DNA of 64,000 bases from Candidatus Bathyarchaeota archaeon (GCA_029259355.1 JAPDIZ010000004.1:62001-126000), one strand, 5' to 3'. Counted from the stretch's first letter, positions 23,955 to 33,446 are shown. Translations and numbers: made by a program. The notes: generated by a model from the letters alone, not told the origin.

Positions 23955-24745
23955 GTTTCTTACCTCGAGCTTAGGGAGTTTTGTGGCGTTTGCTAAGTTA
24001 AGGAGCCTCTGGAGCTTAGCGACTTCACCGTTTTGGTGGGTAGAAACAACGGTGGAAAAACCACTGTATTGGATGTGCTCTACCTATTGCCTCATCCGAG
24101 AGCAAAACACTCTATAGAGATCTCCGCCTTAGCTCAGAGAAAAGGCGGGCGCAGCGTCGGGGACGGCTTATCCGACACATCCACAGCGCAAGCCTCCAGC
24201 ACCTTATCTATGGGTATTCGGGTAAGGCTGTGATCAAGTATGTGCTTGATCGAGACATCCACCTAACCATATCCATCGGCGATGGATTGAAGGTGTTCGT
24301 CGATTCAGAAGAGGTCTCCACCTCCGACGTAGTCGAGAAGTTGGGCATTGACTCGGCTGAAAACCTCGTTGCCTACATCCCAAGCACCTCAGAGGTTGTG
24401 GATTGGCTTTGCGAAGCATTGGTTGAGGACTTTCTTTGGGGGCTAGTTGAGAAAAGCGATGCTCACGTAGACGTGGTTTGGGAAGTCGTCAACAAAGCCT
24501 TGGATGAGGAGTACACCGAGGTTTTGGTTCGGTATAGGGAGCTCTACATCAGAAAGGTTAGCGGACAAAAGCCCTACTATGTAAGGGTTAGGGATTTGGG
24601 AAGCGGGGTGGAGAAGGCTTTGTCCATCCTGCTCTGGCTAGGTGCTATCAAGCCAAAGCTCATCTCTTGGGACGACTTCGAAGCATCTATGCACCCAACG
24701 CTAAGTCGTTGCCATCAGCTTTGCTACCCCATGAAGAAAAGTTAA
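23955..24745 (+). pseudogene. Broken AAA/RecF-like ATPase
   Basis: The N-terminus ELREFCGVC meets a TAA at 23994-23996 in the same frame that continues VKEPLELSDFTVLVGRNNGGKTTVLDVL, the Walker A of AAA_15/21-type ATPases. About 24095 the frame shifts; the following frame reads ESKTLYRDLRLSSEKRRAQ and joins SGKAVIKYVLDRDIHLT. The signature YYVRVRDLGSGVEKALSI and a Walker B-like LISWDDFEASMHPTL are intact, then the protein ends early after ten unrelated residues. Stop, frameshift and truncation together make it a dead gene. Such ATPases often pair with nucleases; the PD-(D/E)XK module is upstream. Confidence 0.7.
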
Positions 24746-24769
24746 TATCGAGGGTGGGCTTCTCGAGAG

Positions 24770-25117
24770 ATGGGGGTTTCTGTGGATAGGGAACAGCTTT
24801 TGGAGAGGAAGAGGGAGTGGCTTAGGAGGCTTAAGGAGGAGGGGAAGCTGAGAGACCCTGCAGAAGACCACAGGATAGCTCTGAAGGCTATGCAAAGCAG
24901 GATGAGGCAGGAGATTCTCAGGTACTTGGGGTCTGTGGGGAGGGCTTCTTTTGAGGAGGTTGCGCAGAGGTTTGGGCTCGACAGCTTCCAAACAAAGATA
25001 CACCTAGACCTGCTGGAGCAAGCTCTTTTCATAGAAGCTGTCGAAGAAGGTGGGAAGAGGGTCTACGTCCTCACCCCAAGAGGAGAAGCATATCTCAAAA
25101 ACGTGGATTGGAGGTAG
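24770..25117 (+). CDS. Winged-helix DNA-binding protein
   Basis: 115 residues. A charged helix (REQLLERKREWLRRLKEE) precedes a winged helix: QSRMRQEILRYLGSVGRASFEEVAQRFGLDSFQTKIHLDLLEQALFIEAVEEGGKRVYVLTPRGEAYL. It is of the archaeal ArsR-like type with the wing KRVYVLTPRG. ATG start. Near 24743 the sequence GTTAATATC is a TATA candidate. Its target is unknown. Confidence 0.8.
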   Translation: MGVSVDREQLLERKREWLRRLKEEGKLRDPAEDHRIALKAMQSRMRQEILRYLGSVGRASFEEVAQRFGLDSFQTKIHLDLLEQALFIEAVEEGGKRVYVLTPRGEAYLKNVDWR

Positions 25118-25125
25118 AGGCAAAG

Positions 25126-25371
25126 CTACTTCTTTATCTTTACCGGAGCTGGCTGCTTCTTCACCATAGCTTCTCTAGCTTCATCCCTAAAGGTTGTTAG
25201 TACGAAGTTTAGCTTGTCCAATTCGTCGATGAGCTTCTCCCTAACCTTTAGAAGCGCCTTTAGGTCGTTTTCGAGGCAAGCTATTCGCGCGTTTACCTCG
25301 TCGAAGTCTATGACGTTTTCTCCCCTAACAGCAGACATAGCCGACTTTATCTTCTCAACCAAGCTCGCCAC
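25126..25371 (-). CDS. Small coiled-coil protein
   Basis: From GTG 25371 (ASLVEKIKSAMSAVRGENVIDFDEVNARIACLEND) the 81 residues form a long heptad-repeat helix (LENDLKALLKVREKLIDELDKLNFVL) with a basic tail ending VKIKK. GAGAGGTGG precedes the codon. No family recognised. Convergent with the winged-helix gene, 8 nt apart. Confidence 0.6.
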   Translation of the reverse strand: MASLVEKIKSAMSAVRGENVIDFDEVNARIACLENDLKALLKVREKLIDELDKLNFVLTTFRDEAREAMVKKQPAPVKIKK

Positions 25372-25538
25372 ACACCACCACCTCTCCACCATATACAGAA
25401 TCGCTCTAAAACTCTTTTGCAGCTCCAGAAAACTCCTTGTATAACAGAGCCGCAAGTTTTTAACAATTGGCGTAAAGGACTAGTAGATGTTAAAACCCCT
25501 TAGCTTCCCAAAACACTACCTTAAGTCCATACATTCGA

Positions 25539-26153
25539 TCATTTCTCTAGAGATTTTTCTAGCAATTTCCGTATCTCAACCAGTTCGCTGAGGATTTTTA
25601 AGCCAATGTTCGCTTCCCCATAGGCTTCGACTGCTACAGGTTTTTTGCTTCTAACAAACTCCATTATCAACTCTTTTAACTCCTCAAATTGTTCGACTCC
25701 CTCTATCCTTATTTCGGCAGAAGGCGTTCCTCTGGTGGGCGAAACCGAATATCCTGCTGTCTGAATTTCGAGAGAAGCTATTCCAAGCATTCTCGAAATA
25801 GGGCCTTGAACAACATCTATGTTTGTTATCCTGTTGTATGGAACAATTCCAATCTTTCTAAACCATACGCCTCTTTTGCACTCGATTTCATCTTTTGTAA
25901 GCCTATAGACTATTGTCTCATAGTACTTCGGAATCCAGTAAGCTACGAAGATTAGGATAGCCAAAACAGGTATCGTAATCCCAACTTTTACCTCAAATGG
26001 GGTAAAAAGCAATACGGGGATATACCACCACAAAATAGCAAAGAGGATTGCAAACAAAAGATAGATGTAGTAAAGCTTCTTAAACTGCGGTGATGGCTTG
26101 AATTCCTCACCTATTTTTACTTCGAGTCTCTCTTTCTCGCCGTATACCCTCAA
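25539..26153 (-). CDS. Bacterial PH-2-like membrane protein
   Basis: 204 residues: two membrane helices (FKKLYYIYLLFAILFAILWWYI and VKVGITIPVLAILIFVAYWI), then the YdbS/YdbT-type PH-like domain, recognised by TIVYRLTKDEIECKRGVWFRKIGIVPYNRITNIDVVQGPISRMLGIASLEIQTAG. The family binds membranes and its function is unknown. TTG start. The gene is clearly richer in A and T than its neighbours, which suggests recent transfer. Confidence 0.85.
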   Translation of the reverse strand: MRVYGEKERLEVKIGEEFKPSPQFKKLYYIYLLFAILFAILWWYIPVLLFTPFEVKVGITIPVLAILIFVAYWIPKYYETIVYRLTKDEIECKRGVWFRKIGIVPYNRITNIDVVQGPISRMLGIASLEIQTAGYSVSPTRGTPSAEIRIEGVEQFEELKELIMEFVRSKKPVAVEAYGEANIGLKILSELVEIRKLLEKSLEK

Positions 26154-26374
26154 CCTTTGCTCCGACTTTTTCTACAAGCGTTTCACCTCCTTAAATATTT
26201 CCCTATGCCTTCCGAAGCTATCTTTGATCTAATTCGCATCTTCCGTTCAGATGCCTATTTACGCTTAGCTGCTGAACGAGGTTTGCTTACAAGAATCCCC
26301 GATCCAAAGGCCAAACAAGGTATAGAGCAGATACAACCACAGCCAAGGACTGCGAATTTATAGCTTATTCGCAC

Positions 26375-27133
26375 TCACCACAACTCTTTGTGCTTCAACG
26401 CTTCCTCAGCTGCTCCCTGCTCAGCCTCCTTCTTAGACCTACCCCTACCCACACCCAAGAGCTTTCCACCAACCCAAACCCCAACGGTGAAAACCCTTTG
26501 GTGAGGAGGACCCTCCTCCGAAACCACGCGGTACTCGGGGATCCGCCCAAAGCGCTTCTGAGCCAATATCTGGAGCTTGCTCTTGTGGTCAACCCACCCA
26601 CCCCTCTCCAAAGACTCCTCCACCACGGAGCCAAGCGCCTTGTGGACAAAGCCTCTAGCAGCCTCCAACCCACCGTCTAGGTAGATGGCGGCAACCAAGG
26701 CTTCGAAAGCTGTTGACAAGATCTGAGGAGTTTCGGCGCTTCTCAAACTCTTTCCGGTGAGGAGAAACCTATGAAGCCTAAGCTCTTTAGCAGCTTTGGA
26801 AACAGATTCGTCGCTGACGACGAAAGACCTCGCTCTAGTCAACACACCCTCATCTCCGTCGGGAAGCCTTTGAAAAACCAGCTCCCCAACTAAGAAGTCT
26901 AGGATGGCGTCGCCAAGAAAAGCCAATCTATCGCAGCCCCTATTAGCTGGTAGCTTTCGCTGCCTCACATACGATCGGTGAGCAAGGGCTTCGTTTAGCA
27001 AAAGCTTGTTCTTGAAGCGGTAGCCAATTCTCTGCTCAAGCTCGCTGAGCACGTTTTTGCGAAGCTCATCGGGTTCGAGAGGGTCTTTGGGCTTTCTAAG
27101 CCTCCTAAAAAGCTGCTTTAAGCAGATGCTCAC
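26375..27133 (-). CDS. RNase III-like protein with two catalytic acids replaced
   Basis: The RIIID domain and a C-terminal double-stranded RNA-binding domain ([64 protein letters not shown]) are both complete. The signature is [19 protein letters not shown], where bacterial enzymes have NERLEFLGD: the metal-binding Glu is Ala while the Asp stays. At the second site, [16 protein letters not shown] replaces ILADTVEALIG: Asp becomes Thr and the Glu remains. RNase III is rare in archaea. The altered site suggests weak or lost cleavage, perhaps a dsRNA-binding role. I start at GTG 27133 ([11 protein letters not shown]); the longer frame runs into the divergent hydrolase. Confidence 0.88.
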   Translation of the reverse strand: MSICLKQLFRRLRKPKDPLEPDELRKNVLSELEQRIGYRFKNKLLLNEALAHRSYVRQRKLPANRGCDRLAFLGDAILDFLVGELVFQRLPDGDEGVLTRARSFVVSDESVSKAAKELRLHRFLLTGKSLRSAETPQILSTAFEALVAAIYLDGGLEAARGFVHKALGSVVEESLERGGWVDHKSKLQILAQKRFGRIPEYRVVSEEGPPHQRVFTVGVWVGGKLLGVGRGRSKKEAEQGAAEEALKHKELW

Positions 27134-27255
27134 TCTCCAAACCCCTAAACGCTTTGGAGAAGCAAATACGCCTCCAAGTACAAAGAGCTTTTCCAACTCC
27201 TTTTTTTTTGGAGAAACTTCTATACGCCTAAACAAGCGGAAATTGTCAAGGCTTT

Positions 27256-28182
27256 TTGGGGGGTTTGAGGTTGAGCAAAGAGCGCCTCGCCTACCTCCTC
27301 GCAGCACTCTTCGCTGTTTTGCTCGCTGGAGGCGCGTACCTGCTCCTCCTCAAGCAGCCAACCACGCCTCAAACGGTTTCGAAGCAGGATTTGATAGAGC
27401 ACTACTCCTACGACAAGAGCATCCCCCTAGAGCCCACAACCACCCTCGTAGGAGAAGAGGAAAACTACTCGGTCTATTCGCTTAGCTACACAAGCATAAA
27501 CAACGAGAGGGTTCCAGCTCTTCTGCTAATCCCAAAGGAGGGTGAGAAGCACCCAGCGGTAATCGCGGTGCATGGACTAGGCGGAGACAAGACCAAGCTC
27601 ATGAGCTACATGCGGGATCTCGCATTCCACGGCTACATGGTGCTTTCGCTTGACTTGCCCAAGCACGGCGAAAGGGCTTCTGGCCCCATCAAGCTCGAAA
27701 AAGACGCTTCCTACATCTTCGACCAAGGAGTTGTGGACATCAGGAGAGCTGTAGACTACCTCGAGTCTAGAGGAGATGTTTCTTCGATCGGCCTCTTGGG
27801 AAGGAGTATGGGCGGCATGATATCGTCGGTGGTTTTGGGCGTCGAAGACAGAATAGACGCTGCTGTGCTTATCTCCACTGGAGGAGACGTTGAGCTCATA
27901 TTCACCAAGGGAGCGCTTGGCCAAGACCCAAAGCTGAAGAAGGTTTTGGAGAGCGAGAAGAGACCCTACACAGAGCCCCTAAACTACATAGGGATGTACA
28001 AGGGAGCCATACAGTTTCACTTCGGCTTAAACGACCCCATCTTCCCGAAGGAGTCTAGCCAAAAGCTCTACGACGCAGCCACGTGCGAAAAAGAGGTGTA
28101 CTGGTACGAAGCTGGGCACGGCATACCTGAGGAGTGGGTCATCGACAGAGTGCTGAGCTTCTTTGACCAACACCTCAAGTAG
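27256..28182 (+). CDS. Membrane-anchored alpha/beta hydrolase
   Basis: A signal-anchor helix ([22 protein letters not shown], about residues 11-32) precedes an alpha/beta-hydrolase domain of dienelactone/prolyl-peptidase type. Nucleophile: GRSMGG; acid: GLNDPIFP; His: EAGHGIP. The oxyanion-side [14 protein letters not shown] is also clear. It is therefore an external serine esterase or peptidase. TTG start at 27256 or 27271; TTCTATACGC near 27218 is a TATA candidate. Confidence 0.85.
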   Translation: MGGLRLSKERLAYLLAALFAVLLAGGAYLLLLKQPTTPQTVSKQDLIEHYSYDKSIPLEPTTTLVGEEENYSVYSLSYTSINNERVPALLLIPKEGEKHPAVIAVHGLGGDKTKLMSYMRDLAFHGYMVLSLDLPKHGERASGPIKLEKDASYIFDQGVVDIRRAVDYLESRGDVSSIGLLGRSMGGMISSVVLGVEDRIDAAVLISTGGDVELIFTKGALGQDPKLKKVLESEKRPYTEPLNYIGMYKGAIQFHFGLNDPIFPKESSQKLYDAATCEKEVYWYEAGHGIPEEWVIDRVLSFFDQHLK

Positions 28183-28191
28183 CTTACGCAG

Positions 28192-28581
28192 CTACACCTC
28201 AAAGACCTTGATTCCAAGCGTTTTGGCTACCTCAGCCTGTTTTCCATCGCTCGTGACCAAAGCAGCTTTCTTGCTTTCAGCTAAAGCGATAAAGAGTGAG
28301 TCGTAGATTGTGATGTGGTTTTGCACCGCAATCTCGAAAGCTTTCTCCAAAAGCTTTGCTTGCCCAACCACCCTCACTACTTTAAGCATTCTTCGAAAAA
28401 CCTCCTGCGAAGCTTCGAGGCTTATCTCCTTCACCAACGCTTTTTTCCACAGCGCATTAGCAACCTCCTTCAGCGCAAGCTCAAGAGTTACGCACCCCTC
28501 TTCGAGATGCTTCAGAACTGCTTCCCACCCCTCCTCAAGCGACAAATACTTCACCAAAGCAGAAGAGTCAATGACCCTCAT
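28192..28581 (-). CDS. VapC-type PIN-domain toxin
   Basis: 129 residues. VIDSSALVKYLSLEEGWEAVLKHL gives the first acidic residue, LALKEVANALWKKAL the Glu, TIYDSLFIALAE the second Asp and LVTSDGKQAEVAK the last. It is downstream of its antitoxin, with a 14-nt overlap. ATG-type start (MRVID). Confidence 0.87.
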   Translation of the reverse strand: MRVIDSSALVKYLSLEEGWEAVLKHLEEGCVTLELALKEVANALWKKALVKEISLEASQEVFRRMLKVVRVVGQAKLLEKAFEIAVQNHITIYDSLFIALAESKKAALVTSDGKQAEVAKTLGIKVFEV

Positions 28582-28798
28582 CCCTATCCTCTCTCACGGA
28601 TTTTTCCGCAAACCCCCTGGGAGATAGCTTGACTTGGCTACGCAAAAGCTTGGTAAGCTCCTCCAGCTCTTTCCTAGCTTGGCTCTTCCAAGCCAAATCC
28701 TCCAAAAACCCACGCACCTCAGCTGCTATGTCTATTCCAGCAGCATCCAACGCATCCTTGACCTCCTTCCTAATCCTCACGCTCACCACAACAGACAT
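28568..28798 (-). CDS. VapB-type antitoxin
   Basis: 76 residues: SVVVSVRIRKEVKDALDAAGIDIAAEVRGFLEDLAWKSQARKELEELTKLL. The N-terminal strand and two helices are ribbon-helix-helix; the C-terminal helix carries an acidic tail. ATG start. An inverted repeat at 28821-28851 sits across the promoter. Confidence 0.83.
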   Translation of the reverse strand: MSVVVSVRIRKEVKDALDAAGIDIAAEVRGFLEDLAWKSQARKELEELTKLLRSQVKLSPRGFAEKSVREDRDEGH

Positions 28799-28820
28799 AC
28801 AACCACCTTTGTAAACAGAT

Positions 28821-28851
28821 TGTCTACATAGAGATAAGTATTTTGTAGACA
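28821..28851. promoter_or_regulatory. Operator of the vapBC pair
   Basis: Inverted arms TGTCTACA (28821-28828) and TGTAGACA (28844-28851), centre to centre 23 nt (two helical turns), flank a TATA-like ATACTTATC on the minus strand. The arrangement fits binding by a dimer of the antitoxin. Confidence 0.6.
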
Positions 28852-29058
28852 GGGAGAAGCGCCCCTCTACTCAGCCTTGTTTTCGCCTGCTCCACCCGCG
28901 CTTGGTAAAGAGTCAGAGCCGCTTCTCTCGAAAACTTCTTCGAAACCCCAAGCCCGTTAACCCCCAGCCCACTTGAGGAAATAGTTCTATCGGATGCGCA
29001 TCGACGCTAGCTAAAACGCGCAATATCGCGTGCATACCACACCAGCCTCTAAACAGCG

Positions 29059-30492
29059 TTGGCGAAAGAGTCTGCGAAGCTATTTCCAAAAGTAGCTAAG
29101 CACCACAGCACCTCGAGGAAAAACACCAAAACCGTAAAAGAGTGGTCGAGGAAAGTGTCTCCAAAGGTTTTCACAGGTGAGGGAGGTTTGGGTAAGAGAG
29201 CTGCGCTAGCAATAGCAGGTTTGGTGTTTATCGCCGCATTTTCTGCCTACTTTCTGCTGACCAAGCCAGAAGAAACCAAACAAGAGGCAGCCCTAGCTGA
29301 GAGGCTCGGCTTCGTCCAAGCTGGCATGGTGGGCGAGAGAGATTGGGACAGCTGGTTTGCGCCCCACATGGACATAGGCTTTGGTTGGGACCGCCCCCAC
29401 CCCGGCCCATTCGTCTGGAACGACATCGAGCCTCAGAAGGGAGTCTACGACTTTAGCAACGCCGACGCCTACGTCGCAGCTGCGCAAGAACGGGGGATAA
29501 AGGTTCTCGCAACCATCTGGCCCTACGCCAAATGGGATCAGGAGTACTGGATGAGCCAGCCCGATTGGAAGCCCGCATATGGCTTTGAGGAAGAGCTGCC
29601 CACAAGCAGATACAAGCCCCACGACATGGAAGCCTATAGAGAGTTCGTCAAGCGCTTGGTTGAGCGATACGACGGCGATGGCGTAGACGACATGCCAGGG
29701 CTGAAGCAGCCGATAAAGTATTGGGAGGTTTTGAACGAGCCCGAAACCTCTCTACACGGCGAGCACTGCTTCTTCCGCGGGTCACCCGAGGACTACCTAG
29801 AGATCCTGAAGGCCACCTACGAAGCGATTAAGGAGGCAGATCCCGAGGCAAAGGTGTTGAACGGCGGGATGTGCCCCTTCTCCAAATCCGACAACAGATA
29901 CCTCCAGGAGTTTTGGGCTAGGGTCTTCGAGCTTGACGGCGGGCAGTACATCGACATCGTCAACATACACGCCTTTGACCCCTACGAAGGCGCGATCAAG
30001 GTAAAGAAGTTTCTATCCAGCTACGGCGTAGACAAGCCTATTTGGGTAACAGAGTTTGTGGTGTTGTCAGACTACAAAGACCCCTACACAGGCGAATACC
30101 TCGATGAGAAAATGCAAGCAATCGAAATCGTTGAGCGGTGCGTCAAAGCCTTTTCCGTGGGAGTGGAGAAGGTGTTCTACGTCGCGTACGTAGATTCTCC
30201 AGAGGGACCACCTGACCTCCAAAGAGGCGGTTTGATCGATCGCTACGGCAATCCAAAGCCAGCTTACTACGCGATGAAGGCTATGCTTAAGCACATAGGA
30301 AGCTTTGTATCCGTAGAGAGGATCAGCGAAACATGCTATAGATTCGTAGTCGATGACAGAGAAGTATACGTGCTCTGGAGTTGCGACCTACCCCATGTGG
30401 AGAAGAAAGCGATATTCGACATCTGTGGAAAAGAGATCAGCGAAGAAGAAGCGAAGATGTCTTCGACACCAGTCTACGTATGCAGTGAGTAG
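29059..30492 (+). CDS. Membrane-anchored clan-A glycosidase (GH39/GH5-like)
   Basis: A basic N-terminal region and a membrane helix (RAALAIAGLVFIAAFSAYFLL, about 47-67) anchor a TIM-barrel hydrolase. Acid/base: Glu227 in YWEVLNEPE; nucleophile candidate: Glu332 in PIWVTEF. The stretch PHPGPFVWNDIEPQKGVYDFSNADAYV is the usual beginning of the barrel. The specific substrate is not readable. The enzyme would act outside the cell on a polysaccharide or glycan. Confidence 0.85.
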   Translation: MAKESAKLFPKVAKHHSTSRKNTKTVKEWSRKVSPKVFTGEGGLGKRAALAIAGLVFIAAFSAYFLLTKPEETKQEAALAERLGFVQAGMVGERDWDSWFAPHMDIGFGWDRPHPGPFVWNDIEPQKGVYDFSNADAYVAAAQERGIKVLATIWPYAKWDQEYWMSQPDWKPAYGFEEELPTSRYKPHDMEAYREFVKRLVERYDGDGVDDMPGLKQPIKYWEVLNEPETSLHGEHCFFRGSPEDYLEILKATYEAIKEADPEAKVLNGGMCPFSKSDNRYLQEFWARVFELDGGQYIDIVNIHAFDPYEGAIKVKKFLSSYGVDKPIWVTEFVVLSDYKDPYTGEYLDEKMQAIEIVERCVKAFSVGVEKVFYVAYVDSPEGPPDLQRGGLIDRYGNPKPAYYAMKAMLKHIGSFVSVERISETCYRFVVDDREVYVLWSCDLPHVEKKAIFDICGKEISEEEAKMSSTPVYVCSE

Positions 30493-30555
30493 CTCCTAGG
30501 TCAACGGAGGCAGGGGTAGAGCGACGCCCATCTTTACGCTCCAAGAGAGCCTAAT

Positions 30556-31266
30556 CTAGGCTCTATACCACTCCACTTTTTTCTTCGCTCTCCTAAACGG
30601 CTCATCTACTGCTCTATAGGCTTCGTAGGATAGTGGAAGGAGCAGAAGCACTGGCGGGAATATGGGAGAGGGTAGGGCTATGAGGAGGCACGCCACAGCG
30701 CCAGCCACCCAAGCAAAGAGGTGGCGCCTGTGCATGGATTCGTACTCGTTTACGTAGTCGAGGGGGCATGGCTTGTTCGAGAAGACCGATGCCCCAAGTA
30801 TCCCAGTTAGCTGAGCAGCGTTTACCAGAGCAGCCTCTGGGTTAGTCTCTCCCCTTATCCCGGAGATGAGCTCCTCAAGCTCCAGCGGGTTCAGGTATAT
30901 GTACCTCGAAGCCTTCTCAATCGCCTCCTCATCCACCTGCTCCGAAAAAGCTATGCGCTCGATCTGGTACTCGACATCCTCTCTCGCACCCGGCACCAAG
31001 GGCGTACCTACGCAGAGCTCCTGAACGTGGTATATGGCTTTACCCAAGTGATAAGCAGCTTCCTCAACCTCTCCTCTCAAGAAAGCTTTTCGCGCCATCC
31101 ACATCTCCTCAATGGCTTTGTCTCTGCTTGCTCTGCGAAGCCTACGTCCCTCAGCTTCTTTCTCGGAAACCCCCTCGATCAGCTTTGCGGCTACGGATGC
31201 TTCTCTAAACACCTCCAAGTGCTTCGTAAGCTCTCTCGCAAGGTGGGTGTGGGTGGATAGCTTCAT
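30556..31266 (-). CDS. Helical protein with C-terminal membrane helices, possibly PLC/P1-nuclease-like
   Basis: From ATG 31266 (KLSTHTHLARELTKHLEVFREA) 236 residues, mostly helical. The stretch AAYHLGKAIYHVQELCVGTPL resembles the conserved helix of zinc-dependent phospholipase C/P1 nuclease proteins (HLG..LHY.QD...P), with one His changed. Two hydrophobic helices near the C-terminus (LFAWVAGAVACLLIALPSPIFPPVLLLL) imply a membrane anchor. The homology is tentative. Confidence 0.55.
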   Translation of the reverse strand: MKLSTHTHLARELTKHLEVFREASVAAKLIEGVSEKEAEGRRLRRASRDKAIEEMWMARKAFLRGEVEEAAYHLGKAIYHVQELCVGTPLVPGAREDVEYQIERIAFSEQVDEEAIEKASRYIYLNPLELEELISGIRGETNPEAALVNAAQLTGILGASVFSNKPCPLDYVNEYESMHRRHLFAWVAGAVACLLIALPSPIFPPVLLLLPLSYEAYRAVDEPFRRAKKKVEWYRA

Positions 31267-31313
31267 CAAACAATAAGGATGAGGCTTATGTAATTGACTT
31301 TTTCCCAAACGAG

Positions 31314-33230
31314 CTAGAGGATTCCCGCGCTCCTCGCCTCCTCGACTAAGCCAAGCTCTCTGCACTTCTCAGGGGTTGGCGCCCCGGTTCTGAGATTCCA
31401 TCCACACTCGTCGTAGTACTCGTCGAGTATTCGATCAACCTCTTCTCTTGAGAGGGGTGGGATCACCTTATCACCGACGGCGAGGGATTCCTCCATCATC
31501 CTCGGAGGAGGCATGTCGTCTGCTCTCGAAGCCCCCTCTCTGACGTTGAACAGCCTCTGTATGTTCCATATCCTTTCGCCGATGCGCAGAAGCTCCTCCG
31601 GGCTCTTCTCTATCCCGGTAACCACTTCGTAGAGCTGGGAGATGAGGGAGATGTTGTATCGAGCAGCGATGAGAGGCCTCAAGCACATGCCCAAGCTAAA
31701 CGCCACCGAGTTGTAGACGTGTGCCCACTTCATCAGCCTAGGAACGCTGAACTCTTTTTCTCCGCATATCCTCTCGACAGCGTCTTGAGGAGTTCCTACA
31801 GTCTTCGACAAATACCTCTTGACCGCCTCTACGTCTTTCGGCAAGTAGGTTATGGCGTAGCCTCTTGCGTGGTGAGCACCCCTCGGATCCACGAGCTGGC
31901 CGAGGCTTTCGCACATCCTGTGGTCCCCCATCTTACCCCTTAGGTCGATGGTGGGCTCAAGGCCCTTGATGTGGACAGCATACCTCTCAGTACCTCTCCC
32001 AAGCCTCTTCGCAGCCTCCTTAACCCCCTCGGCTAAGACATCGCCTATTCCCTCTCTCCTCACGATCTTCTCCATAAGCCAGTGGACAGACTTGGCGCTC
32101 CAATCAAGTTCAACGCCCTCCGTATCCTTCTTGGTGAGAATCCCCTTCTCAAACAGCTCTATCGCAAACTCTGCGGTGTGTATGGTGGAGAAAGCGTCTA
32201 GCCCATACTCGTTGGCCAGCCTAGCGAGCTCAACGCCCTCCTCCCAGCTCCTCGCACCACACGCTGCGAAGAGGCTTGGAGTACCCCAAGGATTGGATAG
32301 CTTAAACGGAGGAACCTTGTCTGTGGAGACGACGCCCTTGCAGCCTACTACGCATCCGTGGCAAGCGAAGTAAGTCTTCCAGATGTTTTCGACGAACTCT
32401 TTTTGCGGAAAGTACTTCACGTACCAGTCGAGGAAGGCTTCTCGGTAGTTCTTAGCTATGTACAGCCCCATCTGGCTCCAAGGCTTCATGTAGAGGTTGA
32501 CCATTCCTCCGCGTCTCCAAGCATCGACCAATGGGTTTTGGGCGATAGACTTCCTTAGCTCCCTAACCATCTCCAAAAACCTCTTTCTATCCCAGACCCG
32601 AATCCCCTTGGTGCCCCTAACCGCCACCGCCTTAAGGTTCTTTGAGCCCATCACAGCTCCTAAGCCGGTTCGAGAGGACATGGAGTGCTTGTTGTCGATT
32701 ATGCACGCAAACCTCACGAGCCTCTCTCCAGCTGGGCCTATGCAGCTAACCCAGTAGTCCTCGCCAAGCTCAGCTCTAATCGCGTCTGTTGCGCTCAGCA
32801 CATCCATTCCCCAGATCCTAGAAGCATCCCTAAGCTCAAAGCGGTCGTTGTCTATGACGAGGTAAACTGGCTTGTCTGCTCTTCCCGTTATCACCAAGTG
32901 GTCGTAGCCTGCGTATCGAAGCATTATCCCCAAGGAGTTGCCAGAGCCAGATTCCGCAAACAACCCGGTTTGAGGAGACTTGCTCACGATGTATGCCCTA
33001 GGAAACCCCGGGATGGGAAGCCCCACTAAGGGCCCAGCGCCGTATATCAAGGGGTTTTCCGGTGAAAGCGGGTCTATCCCCGGCTTAGCCAAGTCGTAGA
33101 GGAGCTTGCTACTTATCCCCAACCCACCTATGTACTTGTGCATAAGCTCTTCATCGAGTTCTTGCTCCTCAAAGGATTGGTTGGAGAGGTCTGCGTAGAG
33201 GATTTTTCCAGCGTATCCATAGTACTCCAC
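31314..33230 (-). CDS. Aldehyde:ferredoxin oxidoreductase (tungsten type)
   Basis: 638 residues. Domain 1 has YGYAGKILYADLSNQSF and the pterin-binding GLFAESGSGNSLGIMLRYAGYDHLVITG; the cluster-binding CHGCVVGC lies near residue 296. Domains 2 and 3 contain GTPSLFAACGARSWEEGVELARLANEYGLDAFST and SLGMCLRP. It oxidises aldehydes to acids with ferredoxin as acceptor and needs tungstopterin. The small two-cluster ferredoxin just upstream is the likely acceptor. Start MEYYGYAGK. Confidence 0.93.
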   Translation of the reverse strand: MEYYGYAGKILYADLSNQSFEEQELDEELMHKYIGGLGISSKLLYDLAKPGIDPLSPENPLIYGAGPLVGLPIPGFPRAYIVSKSPQTGLFAESGSGNSLGIMLRYAGYDHLVITGRADKPVYLVIDNDRFELRDASRIWGMDVLSATDAIRAELGEDYWVSCIGPAGERLVRFACIIDNKHSMSSRTGLGAVMGSKNLKAVAVRGTKGIRVWDRKRFLEMVRELRKSIAQNPLVDAWRRGGMVNLYMKPWSQMGLYIAKNYREAFLDWYVKYFPQKEFVENIWKTYFACHGCVVGCKGVVSTDKVPPFKLSNPWGTPSLFAACGARSWEEGVELARLANEYGLDAFSTIHTAEFAIELFEKGILTKKDTEGVELDWSAKSVHWLMEKIVRREGIGDVLAEGVKEAAKRLGRGTERYAVHIKGLEPTIDLRGKMGDHRMCESLGQLVDPRGAHHARGYAITYLPKDVEAVKRYLSKTVGTPQDAVERICGEKEFSVPRLMKWAHVYNSVAFSLGMCLRPLIAARYNISLISQLYEVVTGIEKSPEELLRIGERIWNIQRLFNVREGASRADDMPPPRMMEESLAVGDKVIPPLSREEVDRILDEYYDECGWNLRTGAPTPEKCRELGLVEEARSAGIL

Positions 33231-33446
33231 CTAGTCCACCTCCAGAGCTCCGTACTGGCAGAACTCGGCGCAGACGCCGCAGTTGGTGCACTCATCGGTG
33301 AACTCTATGCCTGTCTCAACGTCGCCAATCCACCTAATCTTGATGTACGCCTCAAGAGGGTTGACCACTCCCTTGTGGATGAGGGAGCAGATCATTTGGC
33401 AAGCAAGGCACTTAGCACACCTCTGCGGATAAGCCTTCATAACCAA
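33231..33446 (-). CDS. Two-[4Fe-4S] ferredoxin partner of AOR
   Basis: 71 residues with CAKCLACQMIC (residues 10-20) and CTNCGVCAEFC (55-65). The stop is directly before the AOR start, so the two are certainly cotranscribed. It probably carries the electrons AOR releases. ATG-type start. Confidence 0.85.
   Translation of the reverse strand: MVMKAYPQRCAKCLACQMICSLIHKGVVNPLEAYIKIRWIGDVETGIEFTDECTNCGVCAEFCQYGALEVD

Noticed and set aside
26375-27307. The longer RNase III start
   Set aside because: It would overlap the divergent hydrolase gene, and the first ~58 residues are low-quality; GTG 27133 fits better.
30556-31365. Longer start of the helical membrane protein overlapping AOR
   Set aside because: The N-terminal 33 residues to 31365 are out-of-frame AOR sequence; ATG 31266 has a normal N-terminus.
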